From the NCBI RefSeq assembly GCF_963924675.1, contig NC_089219.1, positions 145,224,288-145,288,287 of the forward strand: a DNA stretch of 64,000 nt, given 5' to 3'. This stretch comes from Phocoena phocoena (lineage: Eukaryota > Chordata > Mammalia > Artiodactyla > Phocoenidae). Positions 23,991-36,900 of the stretch are shown here, piece after piece; the first letter of the stretch is position 1, and every line of letters begins with the position of its first letter. Position numbers and translations under genes: made by a program. The notes beneath the pieces are model-generated. The model had not been told where the DNA came from. It saw nothing but the letters and a program-made list of their open reading frames with translations, and did no database searches.

Positions 23991-24609
23991 AAAATGGCAC
24001 TTGCCAGAACCAGTGTCCATGTGGTAGAAGCAGCTCCACAAAATTTTCTGCTGCAATTATTTATGTCCCCAGAGTGAGCTCCAGGTGCCTCCTGCCTCTT
24101 GGGGAGGCTCTCCAAGATCAGCAGGTGTGTCTGACCCAGGTTCCTTTCAAATCACTGCTTCTGCCCTGGGTCCTGGCATGTGTGAGATTTTGTGTGCGCC
24201 CTTTAAGGGTGGAGTCTCTATTTCCCGCAGCCCTCTGGGTCTCCAGAAAGTAAGCCCCCGTGGCCTTCAAAGCCAAACATTCTGGGGGCTCATCTTCTTG
24301 GTGTAGGTCACCCGGACCTGGGGAGCTTGATGTGGGGCTCAGGCTCCTTACTCCTTGAGAAAAGCCTCTGCAGTTGTAATCATCCTTCCGTTCAAGAGTC
24401 ACCTACCTGGGCATATGGGTCTTGACTATACCATGTCTCCGCCCTTCCTACCTGTCTCATTGCTGTTCCTTCTTTAGTTGCAGAAGTTCTTTTCTGCTTG
24501 TCTTCTGGTCTTTCTCATCAACAGTTACTCTGTAAATAGTTGTAATTTTGTGTGCCCACGAGAGGAAGTGAGCTCAGGGTCTTCCTACTCTGCCATCCTG
24601 GCCCCTCCT

Positions 24610-25530
24610 CAGAGACCTTCTCCATTATGTAAAAGATACATGAGAGCATATGATATTGCAAACCTTGTTGCAAGACATGTAGATGTCTTTTTCTATGATG
24701 CAAAAACAAAAAAAGTATTTGTCCTCAAAAGGTTTGCAATCTCTGGAGGTGAAAAACATAAAGTAACCCTAGTAAGAAGGAGTTAAGTGTTATAATGTCA
24801 TCAGACGGGTTTTATAGTACTTCATTCTTCCTTTATTATAGTACTTCTCACATTGCTTTGAAATTTGTCCACTTGTCTATCTTCTTTAGTAAAGTATGAA
24901 CTGAAGGCAAGAACCATATCTTATTCCTCTCTGTAGCCTACAGACCTAGATTAATGGGTAACCTAGAGGAGGAGCAATAACTATTTGTGTAAAATGAAAG
25001 AAACTGATGAGTAAGTGAAGAAAATGGCTATGCAATTTAGAGGGCAAGGGTCATGTCTGGCTGGGGTGATCGCATAGGGTGAAGTCATTTAAGTTGGATC
25101 TTAAAGGATTCAAAGGTGAGAGTCTGAGAAAGGGAATGGGAGCTGAAGGAGGTAGAAAACAGGCAAAAGAAATATAGAGTTGAAAGAGAGATCAGAAGTC
25201 TAGTTTTAATATAACCTCCCATTAAATGTGGGCATTTCATCTGTCATGATGCTGATAAGTGGTTAAGTATCTCATAAAGCGTTCTATTCTGCTTCTTAGA
25301 TAGTCTAGTTTGATTTGGACAATCTGCCCTAGAACTAGTTTTGATTCTTCTACAAATGAATTCATTTCAAAGTATTGAAGATTATGTAAAATCACTTGGC
25401 TTTTTAGGAAGTTAACTTATTTCTCTGACAGGTACTTTTTCCAGTATTTGCTGCTTATGTAATTTAACAAAATTAAATACTCATGTTTTGGTATGGATCT
25501 CAATACCTTGTAACCTACACCTAAGATGTT
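24610..25530. other. Unique sequence between old L1 and TATDN3 3' side
   Basis: It has no recognisable gene or strong repeat. A tail-to-tail neighbour would be expected on the plus strand further left (SPATA45 in human), but no such exon was recognised. Confidence 0.4.
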
Positions 25531-25670
25531 TTTCTAAAAAATTGTGGTAAAGTACACATAACATAAAATTTACCATCTCAAGAATTTTTCAGGGTATAGT
25601 TTAGTGGCTTCAAGCACATTCATATTGTTGTGCTACTATCACCACCATCCACTGGACCCTTTTCATACCA
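25530..25670. repeat. Old L1 3' UTR fragment
   Basis: It contains 'gtggtaaagtacacataac' and 'aaatttaccatct', the usual pattern of old L1 3' ends. Confidence 0.65.
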
Positions 25671-25679
25671 GAGATTTTT

Positions 25680-26378
25680 AAAACTGAAAAATATAAAATA
25701 TTATTGCATGCAAAAAAGTCAGATACATTTTTAATAGAGCTATGTACATTTTAAACATATGACAAAATTCAGACTGGAACTTAAAACCAATTTATTAATT
25801 AAACTGTGGTGCTTGGTATTTAACGGTGATTGCACGAACCATGGGCTTATAAGTCAAAATCTAAGATCTATATAAAAACCTTGTACATTTTTCTCTTAAA
25901 ATGAGAGATAATTCAAAGTACTAAAAGTTCAATTTTGTAAACCCAGAAAAGATAAGATTTCTGATAGTATAAAAAACTAGACACTCGCCTTTCACTGGAT
26001 AAATCCTGTGGGAAGTCAAACAGGTGGTAAAGGATCAAACTTTAGCCTATTCCATGCCATCACAGTAGCACTTATTTCTTACCTGTGGGAGCCACCCTTG
26101 CCAGAAGAAATGGTTTCAGTTCATTTGGTGGTTCTATTTAACACGGCAAAGTAAGAAGCAGTGGTATTTCCCAATCTCCTGCTAGGACTCCGTTAATTGA
26201 AAAGCAGTGCAAGGTAGAATTAGAACCAGGGTTTTAGGATCTAAGCCCAGTTTTACTTCTAAGAAAAATATTTCTCTAAAATTATAATCCCAATACAATG
26301 GCCTCTTCAGTTCAGACTCTTCATCAGAACATTTATTTTTCTCAAACAGTGCCCTCTGCACTTGATTTTGTTTTGAAG
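25680..26378 (-). other. TATDN3: Presumed TATDN3 3' UTR
   Basis: This is the sequence downstream of the TATDN3 stop on the minus strand. Two AATAAA hexamers occur on that strand: 26337-26332 (about 45 bp after the stop) and 25796-25791. Which one is used cannot be told from sequence. The old L1 fragment at 25530-25670 makes an end before that point likely. Confidence 0.5.
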
Positions 26379-26522
26379 CTATTTCGGGAGCAGGTACTGA
26401 AGTTTGGGAAACAGTTTCAATGCGTTCTGTGTTGTCACTTCTATAACTTCCTCCACTGAGATCCCTTTCACCTGGGCAATATATTCTGCTGAAATGGAAA
26501 TGTTTTGGGGCTCATTCCGTAC
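26379..26522 (-). CDS. TATDN3: TATDN3 coding exon 10 (last)
   Basis: The acceptor is CTGTCTCAG. There are 47 codons plus TAG, beginning [20 protein letters not shown] and ending [12 protein letters not shown]. It forms the C-terminal helices of the barrel. Confidence 0.95.
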   Translation of the reverse strand, partial: VRNEPQNISISAEYIAQVKGISVEEVIEVTTQNALKLFPKLQYLLPK

Positions 26523-27919
26523 CTGAGACAGAAAAAGCAGACATTAATCAAACATGACACTCAAGGGAAGCAATCCTTGAAGACTGAAGATAAAAGAGAT
26601 GAAAATGAGTTGGTAAAAACAACTGATGAGCTCTATTTTTTTTTTTTTAATGGGGGTGAGGTGAAGTTGAGGAAAAGGCCCTGAACTTCAGCTTGAAAGC
26701 TAAGGCTACAACATTAACTGTAAGTCTATCCTCCTCCTGAAAAGAGCCCTGGGGTATTACCAGTCGAGGTCCCAGCACCTAGCATATGAAGCAGTCTGTA
26801 CAAAGTGGACACTTGGTGACCTGCCTCACTGATGAATTATTAACTGTCCTTTGTTCCTCAAGTGAGTGCTTGCAAAGGTCAAGCTCTGTAGCTTGGCCAT
26901 TTCAACTCACAGGCTACGTTACAGTTTGACTCAGTAATGCCATGGTGTCTGGAAGACTACACAGATTATGTAGTCATATTTCACTGATTCTAAGATGCAT
27001 TTCTCCCCTGTCTTAACATCTCTGAAATTGACATATATTTTAATGACATTCAGTGGCATGTGAAAGTATAATTGTAGTGTTTTTTTCCTTAATGGTCACA
27101 AAACAGTGGTACATCTACAATCAGTGGCATTTAGATTTGATGAAATATATTATTGTTGTTACTATTAAGTTACCGACTCAGGATGATAATGTTCAGAGGA
27201 ATAAGATAACAAGGTTAAAAAATAACCTTGATAACGTAGCCTAAGAAAACAATGAAAAATGCACATCAAGATTTAGGTTCAAGGACATTCATCATATTGT
27301 TTATAATACAGTTGACCCCTGAAAAACATGGTTTTGAACTGTGTGGGTCCACTTATACATGGATTTTTTTTTTTCAATAAATACTACAGTACTACACAAT
27401 CCAAGCGTGGTTGAATCTGTGAATGCAGAACCACGAAAATGAGGGCTGAATCCACAGATGCAAAACTGCAGACGTGGAGGGTGGACAGACATGTATTTTC
27501 CATGGTATGGGGCGGGGCTGGGGGGTTGGGGAGGGTGTTGGTACCCCTAAGCACTTCTTGTTCAAGGGTCAACTGTACTGTGTTGGAAACAAATAACCTA
27601 AAAGACAGTATCAAGTTAAATATACTGGGGCACATTCACACTGAAATTTATATACTTATTAAACATGATGAGGAAAAGTATATTTACTGATATTTACATG
27701 TGTTCACCACATAAAAGCAAGTTATGGGGGCTTCCCTGGTGGCGCAGTGGTTGAGAGTCCGCCTGCCGATGCAGGGGACACGGGTTCGTGCCCCGGTCTG
27801 GGAGGATCCCACATGCCGCGGAGCGGCTGGGCCCGTGAGCCATGGCTGCTGAGCCTGCGCGTCCAGAGCCTGTGCTCCGCAACGGGAGAGGCCACAACTG
27901 TGAGAGGCCCATGTACCGC

Positions 27920-27950
<31 letters not shown>

Positions 27951-30900
27951 TTATGAAATGATGTGTTGAGGCTAATCCTATTTTTATGAAAAAAATATTA
28001 TGTGTACATATATGGACATAAAGAAGTGTGGAAGGACATAAGAACTTTCATTTATTTAGTGCTTGTTGTAGGCAAGGTTTTGTTCTAAGGTTTTCATGGA
28101 ATTTCTCATTTAATCCTCAAAATAACTCTGTGAGATAGGTACTATTATTATTAGCATCCCTTTTTTACAGATAAGAAGGGATCCTAAACAGCGAGTAAGT
28201 AGCCCAGTTGAGGTTTAAACCTGTGCAAGCTGTCATCAGAGTTTATGCTTTTAACCACTATACTATAGTGGTAAACTTTCAGTGGTAGATGGTTCTATTT
28301 TCTTATGATTTTCTGTTTTCTATTTTTCTAGAACAAACACATTTTACTTAACAAAAAGCATATTCAGTTTTATTTTTTTTATTTTTATTTTTTGGCTGCA
28401 CTGTGCGGCATGCAGGATCTTAGTTCCCCGACCAGGGATTGAACCCGTGCCCCCTGCAGTGGAAGTGCAGATTTCTAATCACTGGACCGCCAGGGAATTC
28501 CTCAGTTTTAAAATTCATTTATTCAATAAATGTTTTTGAGTACCTACGATGTTCAAGGCACTATGCCAGAAACCGACAATTTTTATCAAATCATCTAAAT
28601 ACAAACATAAAACTGAGTTATAAGAGCATTTGAAATTCATTTCTGTTTAGGGTGAAAAAGCTAGGTCATTTTCATCCTATTTCATACTAACCAGGAAGGC
28701 AATTTTGTACCATTCTGTCCTACAGTCAAACAAGAAAATAAATGTGGTTATAATCCTCTATTTTCTCATTCCTCTTCTATATTCTTTTCTTTTTTTTTTG
28801 CGGTATGCGGGCCTCTCACTGTTGCGGCCTCTTCCGTTGCGGAGCACAGGCTCCGGACATGCAGGCTCAGCAGCCATGGCTCACGGGCCCAGCCGCTCCG
28901 CGGCATGTGGGATCTTCCCGGACCGGGGCACGAACCCGTGTCCCCTGCATCGGCAGGCAGACTCTCAACCACTGCGCCACCAGGGAAGCCCTAGGCACTT
29001 TCATATACATTACTTCATTTAATCCCCACTGTAATACTTCAAAGTATTTTACTATTATTTTACCCACATTTTATAAATGTAGAAACAGTTTCAGAGAGAT
29101 TAAGGAACTTGCCCAAAGTTATACAGCTAGTGGGTATCAGAGACAGGATTTGAATCCAGCCCTTTCTGCCTCTAGACACTAAGCTTTTTACTATACTGGT
29201 CTGGATTTCAATATTACATAAATTAGGACATGACCCATATCAAATAATATTCTGTGTAGCACAACAGCCATATTTACAAAAGACTTGAAATTAAGTCAAT
29301 ATAACCTTTCAAACTAGCATTAAAGTAGGATCCCATTATATTTACACTGGAATGAGAAACACAGCTAAACTGAAAATAGTTCAAATAAAAGACACAATCT
29401 AAATAATGTAGAAATTAGAAAATCATTTACCTTTTTTTCTGGCCCTAGCGCAGGTGAATCTGTTTCCAAGCAAATCGAAGTTAAAGGCAACTGTTTAACA
29501 AGTTTCTGCTTCTTAGAGAAAAGAGAAAGCTAGTAAGTTTAAAACATGAGAAGTAAAGATTAAATAAGTAGCATTAAACCCACATGTCAATGCATACTAC
29601 TCTGCAAAAATCTAAAATTCATACTTTAATATTCAATTAATAAATGTTCACTATGTTCTCATCATTCTACATTAATGGTTAGTTTTTTGTTTGGTTGGTT
29701 TTTTTTTGTTTTTTTTGCGGTACGCGGGCCTCTCACTGTTGTGGCCTCTCCCCTTGCGGAACACAGGCTCCGGACGCACAGGCTCAGCGGCCATGGCTCA
29801 CGGGCCCAGCCGCTCCACGGCATGTGGGATCCTCCTGGACCGGGGCACGAACCCACGTCCTCTGCATCAGCAGGTGGACTCTCAACCACTGCGCCACCAG
29901 GGAAGCCCGAATGGTTAGATTTAAGAAGAAACATTCTTTGCCAAAAATTATCCGAAGCCTTTAGGAACCCAAAGAGTAGTAACCAAGAGCAAAAAACGAG
30001 GTAACATCCAGCAAGAACCCAAATATCTGATATCATATGCCTACTGAAAGATCCAAGGAAGAGTGATTTCCCTGGTGGCATAGTGGTTAAGAATCCACTT
30101 GCCATTGCAGGGGACACGGGTTTGAGCCCTGGGCTGGGAAGATCCCACATGACATGGAGCAACTAAGCCCATGAGCCACAACTACTGAGCCCACCTGCCA
30201 CAACTACTGAAGCCCGTGTACCTAGAGCCCGTGCTCTGCAACAAGAGAAGCCACCCAATGAGAAGTCTATGCACCACAATGAAGAGTAGCCCCTGCTCCC
30301 CTCAACTAGAGAAAGCCCGCGCACAGCAACGAAGACCCAACACCCAAAGATAAATAAATAAAATAAATAAATAAATAAATAAGAAATTTCTCCACAAATG
30401 ATAAAAGTAGGAAAAATAAAAGTAATCATGGACTATCAATTAACATGACCTAATTGACATTTCTAGAACTTTCCACCTGAAACCGTATATAAGGCCCAGT
30501 GTCCCTGTATTTTGAAGTAAATTGCTTTTGCTTCAAGTCTCCCAGGCCTCCCCTGGGCCTCAAAAGGCTGGTTCAAGAATTAGTGATTAGGAAATGTGAA
30601 GATGTAGGAGCAATGAATAGCTGTTGGGTCCGAAAACTGGTAACAACTTAGACTATGAATTCGCCACATAGCAGAGTCACCAAATTCCCAGTTCCCTGAA
30701 AGTTATAGATAGAGGCCTGACACACACTCCTAAGCTGTTCTTACAGGAAGCAGACCCCAACCAGATGGAAACTGCTGACCTCAAGCATGTAGACCCCAGA
30801 CCAGCTGAAACCAGAAGATTGATGATGCTCAAAACTTCACCTTGACGTCAATCAATTCGAGAACTGAGAACAAGCTGCTCACATACCCTGCAGCCTCCTC

Positions 30901-33900
30901 CCTCACACTGCCTTTAATATCCTTTTTCTGAAAGCTATCAGAAGTTCAGGTCTTTTGAGTATGAGCTGCCCAATTTTTTGTTAGTGGAAGTTTATTTTTT
31001 TTGTGAGTGGAAGTTTACTTTGATGATAGCCAATTTATCTATTTTTTCTTTGGTTGCTTGTGCCTTTGGTGTCATAGGTAAGAAACCACTGCCTGATCCA
31101 AGGTCACAAAGATTTAGATCTGTTTTCTTCTAGGAGTTTTATAATTTTAGCTCTTACACTTAGGTCTTTGATCCACTTTTGAGTTACTCTTTATATGAGG
31201 TAGGGACCTAAGATTAATTTTTGCAATGAAACCAGAATAGTATCACAAGTATAAAATAAAAGTTCATATTTCAAAGTATATTTCACAAAGTATAAAATGA
31301 GGTTTAATGAAAGAATTTACCTGTCCACTTCTTATGATAGAAGGAGGAATTGAGAAGAAGTACCCAGCTTTTACTCCTTCCATGGCTACAGATGGCCGAC
31401 CATCAAATGCATGCAGCAACACTTTGTCAGCACCTCTCAAAAATTAAAGATAAATCACAGTTCCATTTTATTTCCTTAATAAGAGGTTTTACCACTAATC
31501 AAATTGAACAACACAGATTTTTAAGTAAATGTCGGTCACTATAAGGTTCTATGATTTCTAAAGAGTAGATAAACATATAGTGTTCAACCAGTAGAATAAA
31601 AATATAGTAAATTCTTAATCTTCAGAATAAAATTAATAAATATAATTGAGCAATTATTTAAACTTCCTATACCATCAAACCTTCTCCAAATCTTCAGAAT
31701 AAAATTAATAAATACAATTAAAGCAATTATTTAAACTTCCTATACCATCAAACCTTCTCCAAAAGTTTCTGAACTGTCAAATTATTGTTCCTAATAGGTC
31801 TTTAAGCAAATTGTCCTTAAGAAGGATGCTAGTGAAAGAAGAAATGAGGAAATAAATGACTCACAAATTCAACACTCAGAGTTAGTTTCACAAAAACCAT
31901 CTCCAGTTCTTAAAGGATGGCTGCTCAGCCTGCACAAAAATCATGTTCTCGGTGAATCCAGGGGGACTCAGTATTCATCACTGAGAAATACAGTGCTTTC
32001 TAATTGTAGGCAATTATGTTCACTTCACTATTTGATACTGTTGGTAGGTGTGACATTTAGTGAGTTACTACTGTGAATTATGAAATCAAATTAGTGGGTC
32101 ACGACTGGCCAGTGTGTGCTTATATATTTGTGTGCATAAACACACGCACACACACATATCTATACACACATACATATAGATGTACTGCTTCTTGAACTTT
32201 TGTCAGTTTTCTGTATATGTATATACTGAGTTTTGAAATAAAGTCAGTGCCAAAAACAGTATGTATGTGTATATATCGAGTTTCAAAATAAAGTATATTT
32301 CTTACCGTGGACAGCACTTTAAAAATTTGAAAAGTAATCCTATGAGAAGTATTTTTTCTTTAGGAACAACTGGTGAAGATGACAGTACATTTTATATAAG
32401 ATGGCCACAATCTGTATAATACCATTTTCTAAAGCAGCAGCCATAAAACACGCAAAACAGTAACACAATGTGATCACCCTTCTTTGCTTTGTTTCTTCCT
32501 CCCTCACATACGCTGACTAAAATGTTGGAGCTGCTAATTTTCAAATTAAGGCATTAAAATTACTTGATCCAATTTTTCATCTGCTTTATCCTGGCCTGAT
32601 AAACATCATAATCACACTGAAAACCTTGTAAATAGTAGGCTGACTTGCAAAACCATCTTAGTTGATTTCCATCTCTACCCTTGACCCATTCCCTTCCCTT
32701 TAAGAAATCAAGTAAAGCATGGCTTGTTCTATTGGGAATATGGACTGGAATTGTCAAACTTAAACATTAGGCACATTTTTCTCAGGAACCTAAATACCTT
32801 GCTCACTTAAGAGGCTGATGGTGGGTCTTCCAGCTGAACGTGAGTGAACATTTCTGGTAAACAACAAAAAAATTCCTTTTGAGTACTTAATATGAAATTA
32901 TTATTTTGTTATATTAAAGCAATTCAGAGAAAAAGAAAAGTAGAGCTGAATTTCAGGAGACTCATTACTTAATTTGTTCTGTAACTATTAATATAGAAAG
33001 ATGATAATTAACCTACAAAGGCAAATTTAGTCTTCTGGCTAATTGGACCTGTCTGATTAGGACTTGTCTTTGCTCTTCCTTCTGTTCATCAGTGCCAGCA
33101 ATTCTGGGGGAGAAATCTAGTCCAACCTATAATGGAAAAATAAAACAGAATTACATGTTTATGGTTTAATGAATCCCCGAAGACATATTATGGTGCAGTA
33201 CAGTCCAAGAGAAATATAATGGGAGCCACACACATAAGCCACATACACAACCTTACAGTTTCCAGTAGCTACATTAAAAACACTAACAAGAAACAGGTGA
33301 AATTAATTTTAATGATATATTTAATCCACTATATCTAAAACATTATCAATATTATCATATAGTCATATTATTATGTCAACACATAATCAATAAAAAAAAA
33401 TTATTGAGTTATTTTACATTCCTTTTTTGAGGTATTGAGACTTTGAAATCCTCAGTGCATTTTATCCTGATAGCACATCTCAATTTGGGCCAGTCACATT
33501 TCAAGTGCTCAACAGCTGCATGTGGTAACCACACTGGACAGTGAAGTATAAATGCCTGCTTCCCTCGATTCTATTCTGGCATGCATCGTGATAACCTAGA
33601 TTCTGAATGTAAGTGCTATTCTTATCTTTTATCTTTAATTATAAGTGGAATTACCAAGTGATAAGATGTTTCACAGCTGTAAATTATTTAATAAAAAATG
33701 TTCTTTAATTATAAACTCTAACCTATTTAAAGTATGCCTGTATATACTATTTTAACTAACCAGAGAGATAACCCTATGTAAGCAAAAGGAAAAAAAGAGG
33801 AAAGTACATTGAAATGGTAATAGTTTTCTTTCATTAACATAAGCCCATGGGGAGACTTCTATTGTTTTATCCCTAAGCACTTTTGATTATTGAGGAAGTA

Positions 33901-36900
33901 CTGACAAGGTATTATTCAGCTGAACAGGGTGAACATAATTATCCAAGTCTGTTATAATCACCAATACTGAATTAAGGACTATTTTCATCTATCACATGAA
34001 AGTCTGGATTAGAAATCATTTGATCAGCTAGTGGGTATTTACCTCTCCAATTGCCAACAATCGATCCTTATAATTCTCGATAATGGGCAAAGCTACATCC
34101 AAATCCTGGGATGAGAAAAAAGTAAATTTATTAAAAGAGGAGAAGGGAATTTTATAGGTTTTGTATAAACACCCATTATATGCCAGGCACTATGCTATAC
34201 TGGGTCCTTTACATAGTCAATACCTTTTAACCAGTTGAGGAACTAAGAATGTAATCCTTCTATAATGGTGAGTACTTCTGTCTGGAAATTTGAGTACAAA
34301 CATCCCACATCCATTTATGTTACAAGAACATGACTTCCTTTTTTAAATAGTATTTATTTATTATTTGGCTGTGCTGGGTCATAGTTGCAGCATACAGGAT
34401 CTTCGCTGCTGTGTGCGGGATCTTCATTGGGGCATGCAGGATCTTTTAGTTGTGCCATGCGGAATCTTTAGTTGCGGCAGGCGAACTCTTAGTTGTGGCA
34501 TGTGGGATCTAGTTCCTTGACCAGGGATTGAACCCGGGCCCCCTGTATTGGGAGCTCAGAGTCTTAGCCACTGGACCACTAGGGAAGTCCCAAGAACATG
34601 ACTTCTTACTAAGATTCCCACTTAAACCCTTCCTTCTGTTCAGGAGGCATTTCCTGGCATTTAGGAGGAGTGAACTGGATTTCCTGGAATAGCTGAGCAA
34701 GAGAGAAGAAAGCCACCAAGTGGTCACCTTTGTGAGTTTTGGGGAGTGCACTGCTATGTTCTCCTCTTAGGGTACTGATGTCTTGTGAATTTTTAATAGT
34801 GATAATCCCATACATCCTTTGCACTATTTTCACTAATTTCTTTTGTCTTTATAGTCCTGTGTAGCCTATTTTTGTCCTAAAGGTTCAACAATATACATAC
34901 TAAATATCACAAATATGTTGTTTGCCAACTATTGAAGTAACTGTGTACTGTTAGTTTCCATGATATTACTATTTCCACTTAAAGAGAATTCCCCCTGTGA
35001 GGGATCCCTTTAAGACAAGGGAAAGACAAATACATGGAAAATTTGCTTCTAGACATTTTAAACTACTTTGAGGATTTTAGTCTCAGAATATGTAAATTCA
35101 AGGTACTTCTAGTGAGGAAAATCAGAACAAGGGAGAATTAAGAAAAGGGAGGTAGGGCTTCCCTGGTGGCGCAGTGGTTGAGAGTCCGCCTGTCGATGCA
35201 GGGGACACGGGTTCGTGCCCCGGTCTGGGAGGATCCCACATGCCACGGAGCGGCTGGGCCCGTGAGCCATGGCCGCTGAGTCTGCGCGTCTGGAGCCTGT
35301 GCTCCGCAGGGGGAAAGGCCACAACAGTGAGAGGCCCACGTATCGTAAAAAAAAAAAAAAGAAAAAAAAAGAAAAGGGAGGTAAACCATATGGTAGAGGA
35401 AGAAGAGGAGATTTTATAATTATACCTCAAGAGAGAGAAAAGAAGATGAGGAAGGGTAAATCAAGGCCTCAGACATTCCAGTAGACTCAATGAAGAATTA
35501 ATATTGTCATGTGGAGCTAAGAGTATACAACCCTAAATACCAGAGAAGATGTCTGGCAATAGCTGAGTAGGTCAAAGTGTCAGACAAAGATTTTCCATAT
35601 CAAACATCCAAACTACTGTGTGTCTGTGGGACCTCAAAGGGACTGGAGAAGTTGGAGAGATTACTCAGGAAATGTTTGACACTTAGAAAGTCTTCAGTCA
35701 GAAAGAAATTACACATTTGGATGAAGACCAGATACAGGGAAAATATGCTTCTTGGAATATGTATTATCTATAAAAAGAAGCAAAATACATTTACAATGAG
35801 ACTATTCCCATTCCTCATGAAATATTTTGGAAGTTTCTGGCAAGTCAGGTATAGTAAATAGAAATTAATATAATTCATATCACAGATTCAGTATGTATAA
35901 ATGTATGTGTGGTCTTTATCATTTTAATAGATGTAAAAATATTTATAAGGACATTCATAGGTCTAAAACTGACTTCAGTTCTATTCCCACTTCCTCCATG
36001 AAGTCTCAAGTTCTTTAACAGCTAATGGTTCTATTGTGGGGTTTTAAAATATCCTATACCTCTATACCCTATGACTGGGCATACTACAACTAATTAATTA
36101 TTCATGATTTACAAATGAGGAAATTGAGACTTGGCAAAGTTAAGTGCCACAGATCACAGAAGCCAGTAGGCCAAGTCTCTCTGACTTCAAAGCCCATGCT
36201 GTTTCCACTATGCTATTGAAAGAAGAAAGGAGAGGGAAGGAAAGGATGGAAGAAAGAAGGGCAAAGGGGAGAGAGGAGAGCTTTATTCTGAATGATTTAA
36301 AATAATTAGAATTGATTTTTTTATTAAAGAAAATGTTTAGTCTTCAGAACCTTTAGAACAGGGGTCAGGCGTGTAACCGAAATGAGTGAAGAGGGTTAAG
36401 TAGGGACAGGAGCCAAATGGACAGCACGTGCCCTGCCTGGAGGGGGCAGTAGCTTGTAGACAGTGAATTGTGATTCCCCAGGGTATCCCAGGGGCTTAAA
36501 TTCTGCCTGGTAATAATATTTATTGAATATGCTGAAAGATTTGTATGATGCTAGGCAATTTTCATTTTATAAACCAAGGTAATTTAATGAATACTTACAT
36601 ATTGTACACACCTACCTTTGTACCACATGGTAGGAGCTTGTAATCTAACCACAATGGGAAAGCTAAGCTACTGTGGGGACTACAAGCACGTTAGGAACAA
36701 AACTGCTTGACTCTGGTCTTTTCCAGCGGGCTATCTTGAGATTTGCTGAGTTCCTGTCTGCTTTGAGAATCTAGACTTACCTGTATATTGTTGATATTTT
36801 ATTTAGTTTTGTAAGTTAAATAGTCCTATCAGTTCTACATTCATGCCCAAAACATGCCAAATCCACTCACTCCTCTCCATCTCCACTGCTACCACTCTGG

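Larger units (their letters stand above)
20935..24609 (-). mobile_element. Older L1, antisense, apparently lacking ORF2
   Basis: It continues the antisense 3' UTR begun at 13590. From about 21640 it changes to antisense L1 5' region: decayed ORF1 (about 22450-22950, containing 'tctgggacccctataatg' typical of antisense ORF1), then a GC-rich 5' UTR with a minisatellite. It ends at about 24609 in the reverse complement of an L1 start (GGGGCCAGGATGGCAGAG). I could not find ORF2 between the 3' UTR and ORF1. Either it was deleted or the element is of the half-L1 kind. Confidence 0.7.
26523..29430 (-). other. TATDN3: TATDN3 intron 9
   Basis: It holds a Tigger MITE, two young CHR SINEs, one short SINE and two MIRs, listed separately. 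The rest (26523-27308) is unremarkable. Confidence 0.85.
29512..31320 (-). other. TATDN3: TATDN3 intron 8
   Basis: It contains a young SINE, a long SINE, an LTR-like segment (30485-30990) and an antisense L1 piece (31010-31210). Confidence 0.85.

Noticed and set aside
24478..24786. 102-aa plus-strand open frame crossing 24.6 kb
   Set aside because: It runs from the antisense L1 5' UTR into unique DNA and has no family resemblance; chance.
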